A stretch of 64,000 nucleotides of DNA. Origin: JBKBUF01 sp046290815. Lineage in GTDB: Bacteria; Bacteroidota; Bacteroidia; Cytophagales; Cytophagaceae. The notes beneath the pieces are model-generated. The model was given only the letters and a program-made list of their open reading frames with translations. It did not search any database and was not told the DNA's origin. The stretch spans positions 1-64,000 of the forward strand of contig JBKBUF010000026.1 of assembly GCA_046290815.1 (NCBI GenBank). Reading direction: 5' to 3'. The position numbers and the translations under genes were made by a program. Below, in pieces: positions 36,297 to 44,892 of this stretch. Position 1 is the stretch's first letter, and each line of letters begins with the position of its first letter.

Positions 36297-37022
36297 ATGA
36301 CTGAAAAGGTAAGAATTGCAGCCGTGGGTGATATACACGTAAGAGAAGGTGACAAAGGAAAGTGGACCGATTTTTTTAAAAAAGTTTCTTCAGAAGCCGA
36401 TCTGTTACTACTATGCGGTGACCTAACCGACACAGGTCATAAATCCGAAGCCGATGTATTGGCAAAAGAACTAAAAGCATGCAGTATACCGGTAGTTGCC
36501 GTACTAGGAAATCATGATTATGAAGCCGGAGAACATGATCTTATAAAGAAGACAATTTCAAGTGACAAAACTACTGTACTCGATGGTGATTCAGTCATTA
36601 TCGGGAATATAGGTATTGCAGGTGTAAAAGGATTCGGGGGTGGCTTTGACACACATATGCTACCAATGTGGGGAGAAAAGATGAATAAAGATTTTGTTCA
36701 GGAAGCAGTCAACCAGGCACTAAGCCTTGAAAGGGCACTGATAAGAATAGATAAGGAAAACCTGAAAAAAATCGTAATTCTTCATTACAGTCCTATAAAA
36801 GAAACAGTTATCGGGGAGCCGGAACCTATTTTCCCTTTCATGGGATCATCCAGACTAGCAGAACCAATCAACAGGCGGGACATAGATGCCGTGTTCCATG
36901 GTCATGCACACAAAGGAACCATTGAAGGAAAAACTTCAAAAGGTATAAAGGTATACAATGTTTCGCTGCCTTTGCTTCTACACAAAGGGCATGAGGGTGG
37001 ATATTTTATCATTGAAGTTTAA
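36297..37022 (+). CDS. Calcineurin-like metallophosphoesterase
   Basis: 241 residues from ATG at 36297. An ATG at 36243 would overlap the upstream gene by 53 bases and add residues unlike the family. All the dimetal motifs are present: Asp12 and His14 (GDIHV), Asp42 (CGDLTDTG), Asn72 and His73 (GNHDYE), and further along HYSP and HGHAHKG. Such enzymes hydrolyse phosphomono- or diesters. Coupling with a nucleotidyltransferase suggests a write/erase pair on the same substrate, but that is inference. Confidence 0.88.
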   Translation: MTEKVRIAAVGDIHVREGDKGKWTDFFKKVSSEADLLLLCGDLTDTGHKSEADVLAKELKACSIPVVAVLGNHDYEAGEHDLIKKTISSDKTTVLDGDSVIIGNIGIAGVKGFGGGFDTHMLPMWGEKMNKDFVQEAVNQALSLERALIRIDKENLKKIVILHYSPIKETVIGEPEPIFPFMGSSRLAEPINRRDIDAVFHGHAHKGTIEGKTSKGIKVYNVSLPLLLHKGHEGGYFIIEV

Positions 37023-37026
37023 ACAT

Positions 37027-37063
37027 AAAAAAAGAGGCTATTGAATAAATAGCCTCTTTTTTT
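37027..37063. terminator. Bidirectional terminator, 16-base stem
   Basis: A perfect 16-base stem with core GAGGCTATT/AATAGCCTC and a GAATA loop is flanked by A and T runs. It ends the phosphoesterase gene and overlaps the stop of the convergent small gene. Confidence 0.9.
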
Positions 37064-37256
37064 ATAGATTCCTCATCGCCTGAGGTCTTACATCTTTGAT
37101 ATCATTAGTTTGGCAAACCTTTGACTTCATCCATTTGGGATGAGTCATACCTCTGTGCTCATGTTTCAGAGCCATTCCCCAGTCCTTGTTGTCATACTCT
37201 TCTCCACAAACTGGGCAAACATTTGCCTTTGGTTCTCTAACTGCTTTAATATACAT
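37062..37256 (-). CDS. Small putative zinc-binding protein
   Basis: 64 residues with CPVCG at 14-18, then clustered His (KHEHRGMTH) and a lone Cys near 48 (KVC), a plausible zinc site of the CxxC-H-H type. It has no signal peptide. Its stop lies in the shared bidirectional terminator. It may be real because of the zinc-finger-like composition and the clean terminator, but it is short and the family is unknown. Confidence 0.6.
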   Translation of the reverse strand: MYIKAVREPKANVCPVCGEEYDNKDWGMALKHEHRGMTHPKWMKSKVCQTNDIKDVRPQAMRNL

Positions 37257-37352
37257 ATCCTAAGTATTTAAGTTTTCAAATTTGCAGTCCATTCTTCTTT
37301 ACTTTCCCTCCCTTACAGAACCTAATTTACAAAAAGAATAGTTCGGAAAAAG

Positions 37353-37412
37353 AAACAGGAACGGTTTTTTTTGCCAATACGTACCTAAGCAAAAATAGTT
37401 CCGTTCCTGTTT
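37353..37412 (-). terminator. Long hairpin terminator downstream of gap
   Basis: AAACAGGAACGG (37353-37364) pairs perfectly with CCGTTCCTGTTT (37401-37412), and an inner TTTTTGC/GCAAAAA pair extends the stem. On the minus strand it lies after the gap stop (37423), and the stem is followed by C/T-rich DNA. Confidence 0.75.
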
Positions 37413-37422
37413 TTCCCGCTAA

Positions 37423-38457
37423 TTATATAGCGGCCATTTCATTTTGTTGCTGGCTTCTTTTGATACGGGCCATTCTTTCAGCGGCTTTTATCAGCTGATT
37501 GGCATAACCCCACTCATTGTCATACCATGCTAGTATTTTTACAAGATCTCCGTCAACCACCTGAGTCATCGCAAGATCCACAACAGAAGCTCTCGGATCC
37601 ATAATAATGTCAGATGAAACGATAGGCTCCACGTTTACTCCAAGGATTCCTACATATCTGTCGCTTCCTGCTTCCTGGCTGAAAATGTTATTAATTTCCT
37701 CCACTGAAGTAGGTCTTTCGGTTAAAATAGTAATGTCGGCAATTGAACCTGTAGGAACCGGCCCTCTGATCGCAAGTCCGTTCACTCTGTTTTGTAATTG
37801 AGGAAGCACTTTGGTAGTTGCGGCTGAAGCTCCTGTAGTAGTAGGGATAAAGTTTAAGGCAGCAGCTCTACCTGCTCTCATATCTTTACCCGGCTCATCT
37901 ACCAATGACTGGCTGGCAGTATAAGCATGAAGCGTAGTCATTAAAGATTTTCTTACTCCTATTCTTCTTGAAAGAACCTCAAGCACAGGAGCAATGGCAT
38001 TGGTAGTGCAGCTTGCACATGAAACTATAGTTTCATTTGGATTTTCAATTTCATTAACCCCCGGAACAATTGTAGGAACATCTTCAGATTTTGAAGGTGC
38101 AGAAAGAATTACTCTCTGTGCTCCTGCCCTTAAATGCTTTTCCAGCTCTTGTCGTCTGGTAAACTTACCGGTACACTCTAGCACAAGCTCGATACCCATT
38201 TGTCCCCAAGGAAGTCTTTCTGCATCCGGCTCATTAAATACTCGGATAGTTCTTCCATTCACATAAAGGTTAAATTCATCGAAAGATACCCTGTTTTGCA
38301 TTTTGCCATACACTGTGTCGAAGTTCAACAAGTACGCCAGGTGATATGGAGGCACTAAATCATTTACTGCCACCAGTTCCAATTCAGGATTTTGAATTAG
38401 CATTTTCAGAGAAGCTCTTCCAATTCTTCCCAATCCGTTGATTGCTATCTTTGTCAT
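37423..38457 (-). CDS. gap: Glyceraldehyde-3-phosphate dehydrogenase, type I
   Basis: 344 residues, the normal length. INGLGRIGR begins the NAD-binding fold and VNDL suggests NAD preference. Catalytic Cys150 is in SCASCTTNA. HAYTASQ, GRAAALNFIPTTTGA and the C-terminal WYDNEWGYANQLI are typical. It oxidises and phosphorylates glyceraldehyde-3-phosphate in glycolysis (or the reverse in gluconeogenesis). It is monocistronic here, with its own terminator and an inverted repeat in the leader. Confidence 0.95.
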   Translation of the reverse strand: MTKIAINGLGRIGRASLKMLIQNPELELVAVNDLVPPYHLAYLLNFDTVYGKMQNRVSFDEFNLYVNGRTIRVFNEPDAERLPWGQMGIELVLECTGKFTRRQELEKHLRAGAQRVILSAPSKSEDVPTIVPGVNEIENPNETIVSCASCTTNAIAPVLEVLSRRIGVRKSLMTTLHAYTASQSLVDEPGKDMRAGRAAALNFIPTTTGASAATTKVLPQLQNRVNGLAIRGPVPTGSIADITILTERPTSVEEINNIFSQEAGSDRYVGILGVNVEPIVSSDIIMDPRASVVDLAMTQVVDGDLVKILAWYDNEWGYANQLIKAAERMARIKRSQQQNEMAAI

Positions 38458-38505
38458 AGTTAATAGTTTAGTTGATATTTATTTAGTTTTCAATTAATTG
38501 CAGTT

Positions 38506-38527
38506 CTTTTACTCATATAAGTAAAAG
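38506..38527 (-). promoter_or_regulatory. Inverted repeat in the gap upstream region
   Basis: CTTTTACT (38506-38513) pairs with AGTAAAAG (38520-38527) about 50 bases upstream of the gap ATG. A second one lies at 38556-38575 (TTTGTTTG/CAAACAAA). Either could be an operator or, for the second, an end-of-gene hairpin of the upstream minus-strand gene. The function is inference. Confidence 0.35.
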
Positions 38528-38595
38528 TGAAACTATTAACTTGAGTGGTTTGGAATTTGTTTGTCTGCAAACAAAAAAATCTTTCCAAAGGGAGA

Positions 38596-39552
38596 TTATT
38601 TCTTTTTCGGAGGAAAAAAATATTTCTGAAAGGATAAGTAATATACAGGATAGAAGTGTAAATAAGATCGTCCAATAAACGGCTGCGCAATTCCTAAGTC
38701 AATTCTATTATTGGAATTTACAATAATCTGAATTGAAGGTCTGATTTCTGAATATTTATTCTCCTGCAGACTATTATAAGTGAAAGGTTCTACATGCTTG
38801 AACTGTTCGAAATCATACTCCTTTCCATTAACTACCATTTGTGCTCCCTGATAATGCCTGTTGATAAACTCAACATAAAAATTGACATTTATATCACTGT
38901 AATCTGAATAGGTAAAAGGAAAAATACGATATCCCATAGAGATATTGTAGCTATACATATCTCCGGACCTAAAGGAAAGACCCAGATCCTGGTCTTTATA
39001 CGGAAATGGGTAAGCATAGCCTGCAGTCAGAGAAACAGCGAATTTTTTATACAGTTGCGTTATAATCATTCCTCCTCCCAGCCCTGAATTATCACCCATT
39101 AATACAGGTTCTGCTTCATCATGCGGAGCAAAGGACTTTGCCCCTTCACCATATATGGCAACTCGCAAATGTTTTTGTTGCCCATCCAGACTTACCAGCC
39201 TGTATCGAGCATATAGATTAAAACCTTCTATCAACAGAGGGTTTGGAGGATAGGCGGAGGTATGATGATTCAGAAAATGGCTTTGCAGATTAGATGGCAA
39301 TTTCCTTGGATGGTGATTCGAAGCAGTGCCCGTAAACATGACCGTAAGCTTCCCGGTCACTCCGTACATAAACCTCAAGGCGCCCCAATAACGAGTTCTG
39401 TGAGATGGAAGCTCCTTGTAATTTTCATAAAGAATTCTCATACCCGAAACTCCTTTAGGCATTGTGCTTGCCGGTTCTGTATGAGGAAATAGTTCCTGTG
39501 CAAGAACACAGGGACTTAATATTATAAAAAATATCAGCTTAAAAATTCTCAA
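38596..39552 (-). CDS. Predicted outer-membrane beta-barrel protein
   Basis: 318 residues. A signal peptide ends near VLAQ. The mature part alternates aromatic amphipathic strands (RFMYGVTGKLTVMFTG, YARYRLVSLDG, VSLTAGYAYPFPY, INVNFYVEFINRHY), as expected for an outer-membrane barrel, with a terminal Phe-rich strand. No named family is recognised. The gene overlaps the upstream HMA-domain gene by 14 bases, so its product probably acts with that protein. It might be a metal-related porin or sensor, but this comes from context only. Confidence 0.7.
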   Translation of the reverse strand: MRIFKLIFFIILSPCVLAQELFPHTEPASTMPKGVSGMRILYENYKELPSHRTRYWGALRFMYGVTGKLTVMFTGTASNHHPRKLPSNLQSHFLNHHTSAYPPNPLLIEGFNLYARYRLVSLDGQQKHLRVAIYGEGAKSFAPHDEAEPVLMGDNSGLGGGMIITQLYKKFAVSLTAGYAYPFPYKDQDLGLSFRSGDMYSYNISMGYRIFPFTYSDYSDINVNFYVEFINRHYQGAQMVVNGKEYDFEQFKHVEPFTYNSLQENKYSEIRPSIQIIVNSNNRIDLGIAQPFIGRSYLHFYPVYYLSFQKYFFPPKKK

Positions 39553-40084
39553 TTGTTACAAAATATAAGTCTTTACTTTTAATAGAAGACCTAAGCTTCT
39601 GAGACCATTTAGGATATTCCTTTCTGGAAAAAAAATTCTTACCTAACAATTTCAAACGGATTTCACCATTAAGAATACGTTTATCAGAATCGATCAGCAC
39701 AAATTTCTTTCCATCAAAATCAAATGTAGAATTTTCATCAATACTCAAACTGTCGAAGTGACAATCTATATCAAGAAATCTCACAGAATAACCGGCATCT
39801 TTCACCTTTTGAGCAAGCATATTCAGGTCGGCAACCTTTCCTTCCTTAAGTAGAACCTTTGCTACATTTTCGTTGAGATCCATTTTGACCTCTTTGACAA
39901 ATGACAAATTATTGAGTGATTTGTCTACTGTATTGGAACATAAAGAACAGGTAAGCCCGTCGATACCTATCCATACCTGAGAAATTTGTGCATAGCTTTC
40001 GCCCGATAAAACAAAGCAAAGTAATATCAGCAGACACTTTGTCCAACGCCTGGCAAAAATCCTGATTTCATTTTTTGTCTGCAT
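39539..40084 (-). CDS. Secreted heavy-metal-associated (HMA) domain protein
   Basis: 181 residues with a signal peptide ending near SYAQ. The HMA fold follows (about 36-105): WIGIDGLTCSLCSNTVDK with Cys45 and Cys48, then VKEVKMDLNENVAKV and VKDAGYSVRF, the ferredoxin-like pattern of copper chaperones. The rest (about 106-181) is unassigned. It is predicted to be periplasmic rather than cytoplasmic, which is unusual for HMA proteins. It is translationally coupled to a predicted outer-membrane protein, so it may deliver or sense copper or a similar soft metal in the envelope. Confidence 0.8.
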   Translation of the reverse strand: MQTKNEIRIFARRWTKCLLILLCFVLSGESYAQISQVWIGIDGLTCSLCSNTVDKSLNNLSFVKEVKMDLNENVAKVLLKEGKVADLNMLAQKVKDAGYSVRFLDIDCHFDSLSIDENSTFDFDGKKFVLIDSDKRILNGEIRLKLLGKNFFSRKEYPKWSQKLRSSIKSKDLYFVTIENF

Positions 40085-40141
40085 AAAAAATCACAGCATA
40101 TGGCATGTGTCCTGATTAACGTTCCGAAATTTCAAATCTTA

Positions 40142-40846
40142 TCAACGGGTAAGCACAATATAATCCTTCAGGATCGTCTTAAGAAAATCTATTTTATTGA
40201 CCGGCTTTTCTTTAATATTTAATTGCTGAAGAATCTTTTCCACCAACTCATTTACCAAGGCAGCATGAGCAGCATTAGGGTATTTCATATACCTGTCTAT
40301 TACAGATTTAAGTACCAGCATGTCTTCCTCCTTATATTTCCTGACATCCGGAAACTGTGGCTGATAATTATCAATACTGGAGCGGTTCAGCAGGCTGGCA
40401 AGTTTTAAAGAATAATCAGGTTTATATCTTATTACCGTTGTGTTGGCGAGTAAATCACCCAGCCGCTGATTTCTTGCAGAACTGCTTATCAATATGGAAG
40501 CCATCCCTCCCAGAGTTCCATATATGTCCACTATTCTGAAAACCCAACGGGTAAGATAATCATTTATAGAAGCTTCCTTGCCTGTTGTTTTTGCCACCTT
40601 AATCTTCAGAACAGTTTTACCCGGTGTTTTTCCATTGTTAAAGGCCTCAAAAATAAAGCTGTAAAAAAATACCACCGGCAGTACCAAAAAATATACAACA
40701 AAATCCGGCATTACATTGCCAAAAACCAGGTAAAAACAGATAATAATCAAAAAATCCAGCAAAAAGGCCAGAATCCTATCTCTGAGAGAAGCAAGTTCAT
40801 ACTCTATTACTACATTTTGAGAAGTTTTTATTTCAATATAAGCCAT
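40142..40846 (-). CDS. RDD-family membrane protein
   Basis: 234 residues. The RDD signature is in LRDRILAFLLDFLIIICFYL. A second and third helix follow, then the family's GKTPGKTVLKIKV and LTRWVFRIVDI. The C-terminal 90 residues are soluble and helical. RDD proteins sit in the inner membrane; some are implicated in ion transport. The gene is divergent from the SpoIIM-DUF4129-DUF4350-MoxR-DUF58 operon, a pairing seen in many bacteria. Confidence 0.9.
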   Translation of the reverse strand: MAYIEIKTSQNVVIEYELASLRDRILAFLLDFLIIICFYLVFGNVMPDFVVYFLVLPVVFFYSFIFEAFNNGKTPGKTVLKIKVAKTTGKEASINDYLTRWVFRIVDIYGTLGGMASILISSSARNQRLGDLLANTTVIRYKPDYSLKLASLLNRSSIDNYQPQFPDVRKYKEEDMLVLKSVIDRYMKYPNAAHAALVNELVEKILQQLNIKEKPVNKIDFLKTILKDYIVLTR

Positions 40847-40974
40847 GCCAATTAAAAATAATTATTTATATATTTATCTCAGCTTTAAGGACCTGAAAAT
40901 TTTAGATTTTTTCCTTATTTAACAAAAATAAACAATTATTAAAACTCCCCGGACCGGAAATTCAGCAATAGCAC

Positions 40975-42816
40975 ATGAGGGAAAACAAATTCATAGATCA
41001 GAATAAGAAGAAATGGCAGGAATTTGAGGACATGCTTAAACTTGAACACAATGATCCTGACAAACTAAGTGATTTGTTTGTGCAGATTTCTGATGATTTA
41101 TCCTATGCCAAAACCTTCTACCCAAATCGGTCTGTCAGATTTTACCTGAATAACCTGGCTCAGCAACTTTTCTACAAATTATACAGAACCAAAAGGAATA
41201 CATTCAGCAACTTCTTAAACTTCTGGCAGCACCAGCTCCCAAGAGTTGTATTCGAAGCAAGAAAACCTCTTATTCTTTCACTGATAATTTTTATTATAGC
41301 AACCATCATAGGTGTTTTTTCTACTATCCAGGATCCGGATTTTACCAAAACCATACTGGGAGAAAGGTATGTAGAGATGACAAAGGAAAATATTGAAAGC
41401 GGAGACCCTATGGCTGTATATAAAAAAATGAATCAGGTAGATATGTTTTTGGGAATTACCATCAACAACGTACGCGTTGCTTTGATGACTTTTGTCACCG
41501 GAATCTTTCTGTCTATAGGCACAATCATTGTAATGATTTACAATGGAGTAATGATCGGTACTTTCCAATACTTCTTTGCTGAAAGAGGTGTGTTCCTGGA
41601 GTCATTTCTTACTATCTGGCTTCATGGAACACTTGAAATTTCTTCCATAATAATTTCAGGAGGTGCAGGACTCACCTTAGGTAGCGGTCTTATATTTCCG
41701 GGAACATTCTCAAGAATGCAGTCATTAAGACTTTCCGGAAGAAGAGGGCTACTCATCATGCTTGGAGTAGTGCCAATTTTAGTTTTTGCTGCAATCATAG
41801 AAAGTTTTATCACCAGATATACAGATGTACATCCGGCCCTTAGAGCAGGACTCATAATAGTTTCATTCATTTTTATTGCCGGCTATTTTATAGTTTACCC
41901 ATGGATAAAATACAAAAGAGGCGATTTCTCCAAACCTGAAGAAGAACATGTACCTGCCATTTCACCTGTTAATATAGACCTAAACAGCATCAGCAGCAAC
42001 GGAGAAATCTTCACCAGAATATTTGTATTATACAAAAGAATAGCCGGAAGCATTTTCAAATTTTCAATGTTTATCTCAGTACCTCTTGCATTTCTAATAG
42101 CATTTATCCTGACCGATATTCTCCCAAAATACATAGGTCCAAGAAACTGGTTTTTCTTCACTAATATGTTTAACTACCAGGCAGATGGTGGCTTGTGGCT
42201 ATATATGATAAATACAGTAGTATTAAGTGCAAACATCTGCTTTACTTTATTCTTGTTTAAAAAAGCTCTGATACCAGGATCTCATAATTTCATAAAAATA
42301 TTCTCATCAATATTCCCATTCATGCTCATTGCATCCGCACTTATTAATCTTATATTTTTTACCCATTCCGCCTTCATTGTTTTATTATTTGTATTTATAG
42401 CTCCATTGATTTTATTTTCAATTTCAGTAGCCGGTTTTGAAAACATTAATCCATTTACAGCAATATACCGTACATTAAAACTTTCAGGACAATCTTCATA
42501 TTGGAAACTGGTGTGGTTAATGCTTATCATAATTGTAACCTCCTTTTTCTATTTTCTGTTACTTGATTCTCCTATCACATTTCTTCTGTTTGAAGCAGTA
42601 AACTGGAACATAGATCTTGATGATGATGGCAGAAGGACGCTTTACAAGCTCATATATTCTTTTATTTCATACTTTGCATTAAACATGGCCTTGCCACTTT
42701 TCACATTGGGAATTTCCTTTGCCTACTTTTCCATACTTGAATCTAAAGAGGCGGTAAATCTTAAAGAAAGAATCAATAAATTCGGAGAGAAACCTAAGAA
42801 TGTTTATACCAATTAA
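40975..42816 (+). CDS. SpoIIM-type membrane protein, long form
   Basis: 613 residues. The first half is a stage II sporulation protein M family domain (about 1-320): the charged N-terminal helix, DDLSYAKTFYPNRSVRFYLNN, then membrane helices with WLHGTLEISSIIISGGAGL. This is followed by a second membrane region (about 340-600) with about five helices and GFENINPFTAIYRTLKLS, which is not assigned. It begins a five-gene run; the next gene overlaps it by 17 bases. In non-sporulators, SpoIIM with MoxR and DUF58 forms a membrane/AAA module whose target is unknown. Confidence 0.9.
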   Translation: MRENKFIDQNKKKWQEFEDMLKLEHNDPDKLSDLFVQISDDLSYAKTFYPNRSVRFYLNNLAQQLFYKLYRTKRNTFSNFLNFWQHQLPRVVFEARKPLILSLIIFIIATIIGVFSTIQDPDFTKTILGERYVEMTKENIESGDPMAVYKKMNQVDMFLGITINNVRVALMTFVTGIFLSIGTIIVMIYNGVMIGTFQYFFAERGVFLESFLTIWLHGTLEISSIIISGGAGLTLGSGLIFPGTFSRMQSLRLSGRRGLLIMLGVVPILVFAAIIESFITRYTDVHPALRAGLIIVSFIFIAGYFIVYPWIKYKRGDFSKPEEEHVPAISPVNIDLNSISSNGEIFTRIFVLYKRIAGSIFKFSMFISVPLAFLIAFILTDILPKYIGPRNWFFFTNMFNYQADGGLWLYMINTVVLSANICFTLFLFKKALIPGSHNFIKIFSSIFPFMLIASALINLIFFTHSAFIVLLFVFIAPLILFSISVAGFENINPFTAIYRTLKLSGQSSYWKLVWLMLIIIVTSFFYFLLLDSPITFLLFEAVNWNIDLDDDGRRTLYKLIYSFISYFALNMALPLFTLGISFAYFSILESKEAVNLKERINKFGEKPKNVYTN

Positions 42817-43633
42817 ACATATATTTTTAAATATCATCTTTATTCTTTTTCTGCTGCCTGCTGCAGGAGCTAGTGCTTTTCAGGACGACGAAGACACAGA
42901 AGAAAGCGGAACTGCAATCGAAGAATTGCTGGAAGAAGAATGGCTGGTGGAGCCCGACGAAGATGCGGTACCTCTAACCCATACCCCTGAAAGTAATTAT
43001 GAAAAAGAAAACATACAGATAAAACGGATAAACGAAAATGACTGGGAAAATATAACCAGGGAAATGAACTACCTGGAAAAACCTGAAAAGCAGAAAAAGA
43101 AAGAAGAAAAAAAGCAGGAAAAGAAAAAAGAAGATAAACCTTCAAAAGATTTCGATTTTGCCGGACTGGAACAATTTATTAAAGTAATTTCCTACATCAT
43201 TGCCATTGTACTTATAGTATTGGTGATGGCAAAAGTTTTCAATCTGAACATCTTTGGAAGAAACAAAAGGTTTGAAACACGCGAAACTCTCACTATAGAA
43301 CAACTGGAGGAAGCGTTGCACGAATCTGATGTTGAAAAATTCCTAAGGGAAGCTCTGGAAAGAAAAGAATTCAAGCTCGCCATCAGAGTTTATTACCTGC
43401 AAATTCTGAAAGAACTTTCAGAAAAGAATTTTATCCGGTGGAAAAAGGATAAGACAAACAGGGAATACATGTACGAAATGAATGGAAGAAACAACGCCTC
43501 AGCTTTCAGAGAAGTAACTTCCATTTTTGAAAAGGCATGGTATGGAAATACGATTATAGGTGAAAATGAATACCAGGCAATAAGCCCGTATTTCAAAAAT
43601 TTCATTGATCATTTAAGAAGGGAGGCAGCATGA
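42800..43633 (+). CDS. DUF4129-type membrane protein
   Basis: 277 residues. A signal-like N-terminus ends near GASAFQ. An acidic extracytoplasmic segment (to about 90) is followed by a strongly basic Lys/Glu stretch (about 92-115), one membrane helix (about 130-150) and a C-terminal DUF4129 domain (about 170-270) with LREALERKEFKLAIRVYYLQ and FEKAWYGN. It overlaps both the SpoIIM gene (17 bases) and the next gene (ATGA, 4 bases), so translation is coupled. Its role is probably as a membrane adaptor of the MoxR module. Confidence 0.88.
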   Translation: MFIPIKHIFLNIIFILFLLPAAGASAFQDDEDTEESGTAIEELLEEEWLVEPDEDAVPLTHTPESNYEKENIQIKRINENDWENITREMNYLEKPEKQKKKEEKKQEKKKEDKPSKDFDFAGLEQFIKVISYIIAIVLIVLVMAKVFNLNIFGRNKRFETRETLTIEQLEEALHESDVEKFLREALERKEFKLAIRVYYLQILKELSEKNFIRWKKDKTNREYMYEMNGRNNASAFREVTSIFEKAWYGNTIIGENEYQAISPYFKNFIDHLRREAA

Positions 43634-44892
43634 AGGATAAGAGTCAAATGATAATTTATATTGTATTAATTGTAGCTGCATTCGGATTACTTTTTTATTT
43701 AGCAGGACGATCAGACAAAAAATACAACTGGAGCGAATCTTATCACACCAGAAGTAAAGAACCATTAAATAATTTCCTGATATCAGAATTATTGAAAAAA
43801 CAAAGAGGAGATAACTTCGTCGTACTTAACGGGCCTTTAAAAAAATCACTGCCTTTGACAGCAGACTCATCTGCATACCTCTTCATCGGGCATCAGATCT
43901 TCTTTTCCAGGGGCGATATAGATTCATTATTGAAATTTGTAAGTCAGGGTAATTCAGCATTTATTTCTGCTCATTATTTTCCCAAAACACTAATGGATAC
44001 TTTATTTCCTGAAGCATGCACAGAATGGAAAGGGAATTATGAATTAACGGATTCCATAGTTACACTTAACTTTTACCACCCTTCCCTTAAGACTGAAAAT
44101 GGATTTCTGTTTAAAACCCCGGTAATGGCATTGGATACAACCAGACAATATGAATGGAATTCCTTTAACAAAAATTTCTTTTGTGACTCTTTAATGATCT
44201 CATCCCTTGGCTACATGCGGAACCAAACAGGAGATAATTACATCAATTTCATACGAAAAAATTATGGTGATGGAAATTTCTACTTTCACACAACACCGGT
44301 TTCGTTTACCAATTACCATCTTATTCATTCACAAGGGAAAGGTTATGCAGAAAGAGCTCTTTCACATCTGCCTCCCGGAAAACTTTACTGGGAAGAATAT
44401 AACAAAATCCCTCACTTTGAAGACCGTGATGGCGGAGGGCTAGGTGCAGGACCACTTAAACTGATATTCAGCAATCCTACACTAAAAAATGCATGGTATA
44501 TTTTGCTTGCACTTATATTGCTATACATCATATTCTTTGCAAAGCGCAGGCAGAAAATAATACCGATTGTTGAACCCAATACCAATACTTCGCTGGAATT
44601 CATAAAAACCGTAGGAACACTTTATTTTCAGCAAAGCAAGCACAGAAGACTGATGAAATTAAAGATACGATACTTTCTTTCTTTCATTAGACAGAAATAT
44701 CATCTTTCAACTAATGAAATCGATGAAGAACTGATAAAGCGTATTTCCCTTAAATCAGGAATTCAGCAACAACACATTTCTGATATATTTAAACAATCTT
44801 ATATCATCAATAGGTATGACCAGGAAGTTAACGCCGAAGACCTGATAAGACTACATCAATCACTTGACTATTTTTATAAAAACTGTAAATAA
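43630..44892 (+). CDS. DUF4350-domain membrane protein
   Basis: 420 residues. An N-terminal membrane helix (about 7-25) is followed by a DUF4350-like domain (about 40-260), alpha/beta with an SSAYLFIGHQIFF strand and FVSQGNSAFISA. A second membrane helix (about 285-305) precedes a cytoplasmic helical tail (about 310-420). DUF4350 proteins are frequent partners of MoxR-DUF58 clusters. The start overlaps the previous gene by four bases and the stop abuts the MoxR gene directly. Confidence 0.85.
   Translation: MKDKSQMIIYIVLIVAAFGLLFYLAGRSDKKYNWSESYHTRSKEPLNNFLISELLKKQRGDNFVVLNGPLKKSLPLTADSSAYLFIGHQIFFSRGDIDSLLKFVSQGNSAFISAHYFPKTLMDTLFPEACTEWKGNYELTDSIVTLNFYHPSLKTENGFLFKTPVMALDTTRQYEWNSFNKNFFCDSLMISSLGYMRNQTGDNYINFIRKNYGDGNFYFHTTPVSFTNYHLIHSQGKGYAERALSHLPPGKLYWEEYNKIPHFEDRDGGGLGAGPLKLIFSNPTLKNAWYILLALILLYIIFFAKRRQKIIPIVEPNTNTSLEFIKTVGTLYFQQSKHRRLMKLKIRYFLSFIRQKYHLSTNEIDEELIKRISLKSGIQQQHISDIFKQSYIINRYDQEVNAEDLIRLHQSLDYFYKNCK

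Noticed and set aside
36243..37022. Longer phosphoesterase start
   Set aside because: It would overlap the upstream gene by 53 bases and add non-homologous residues before the conserved GDIHV strand.
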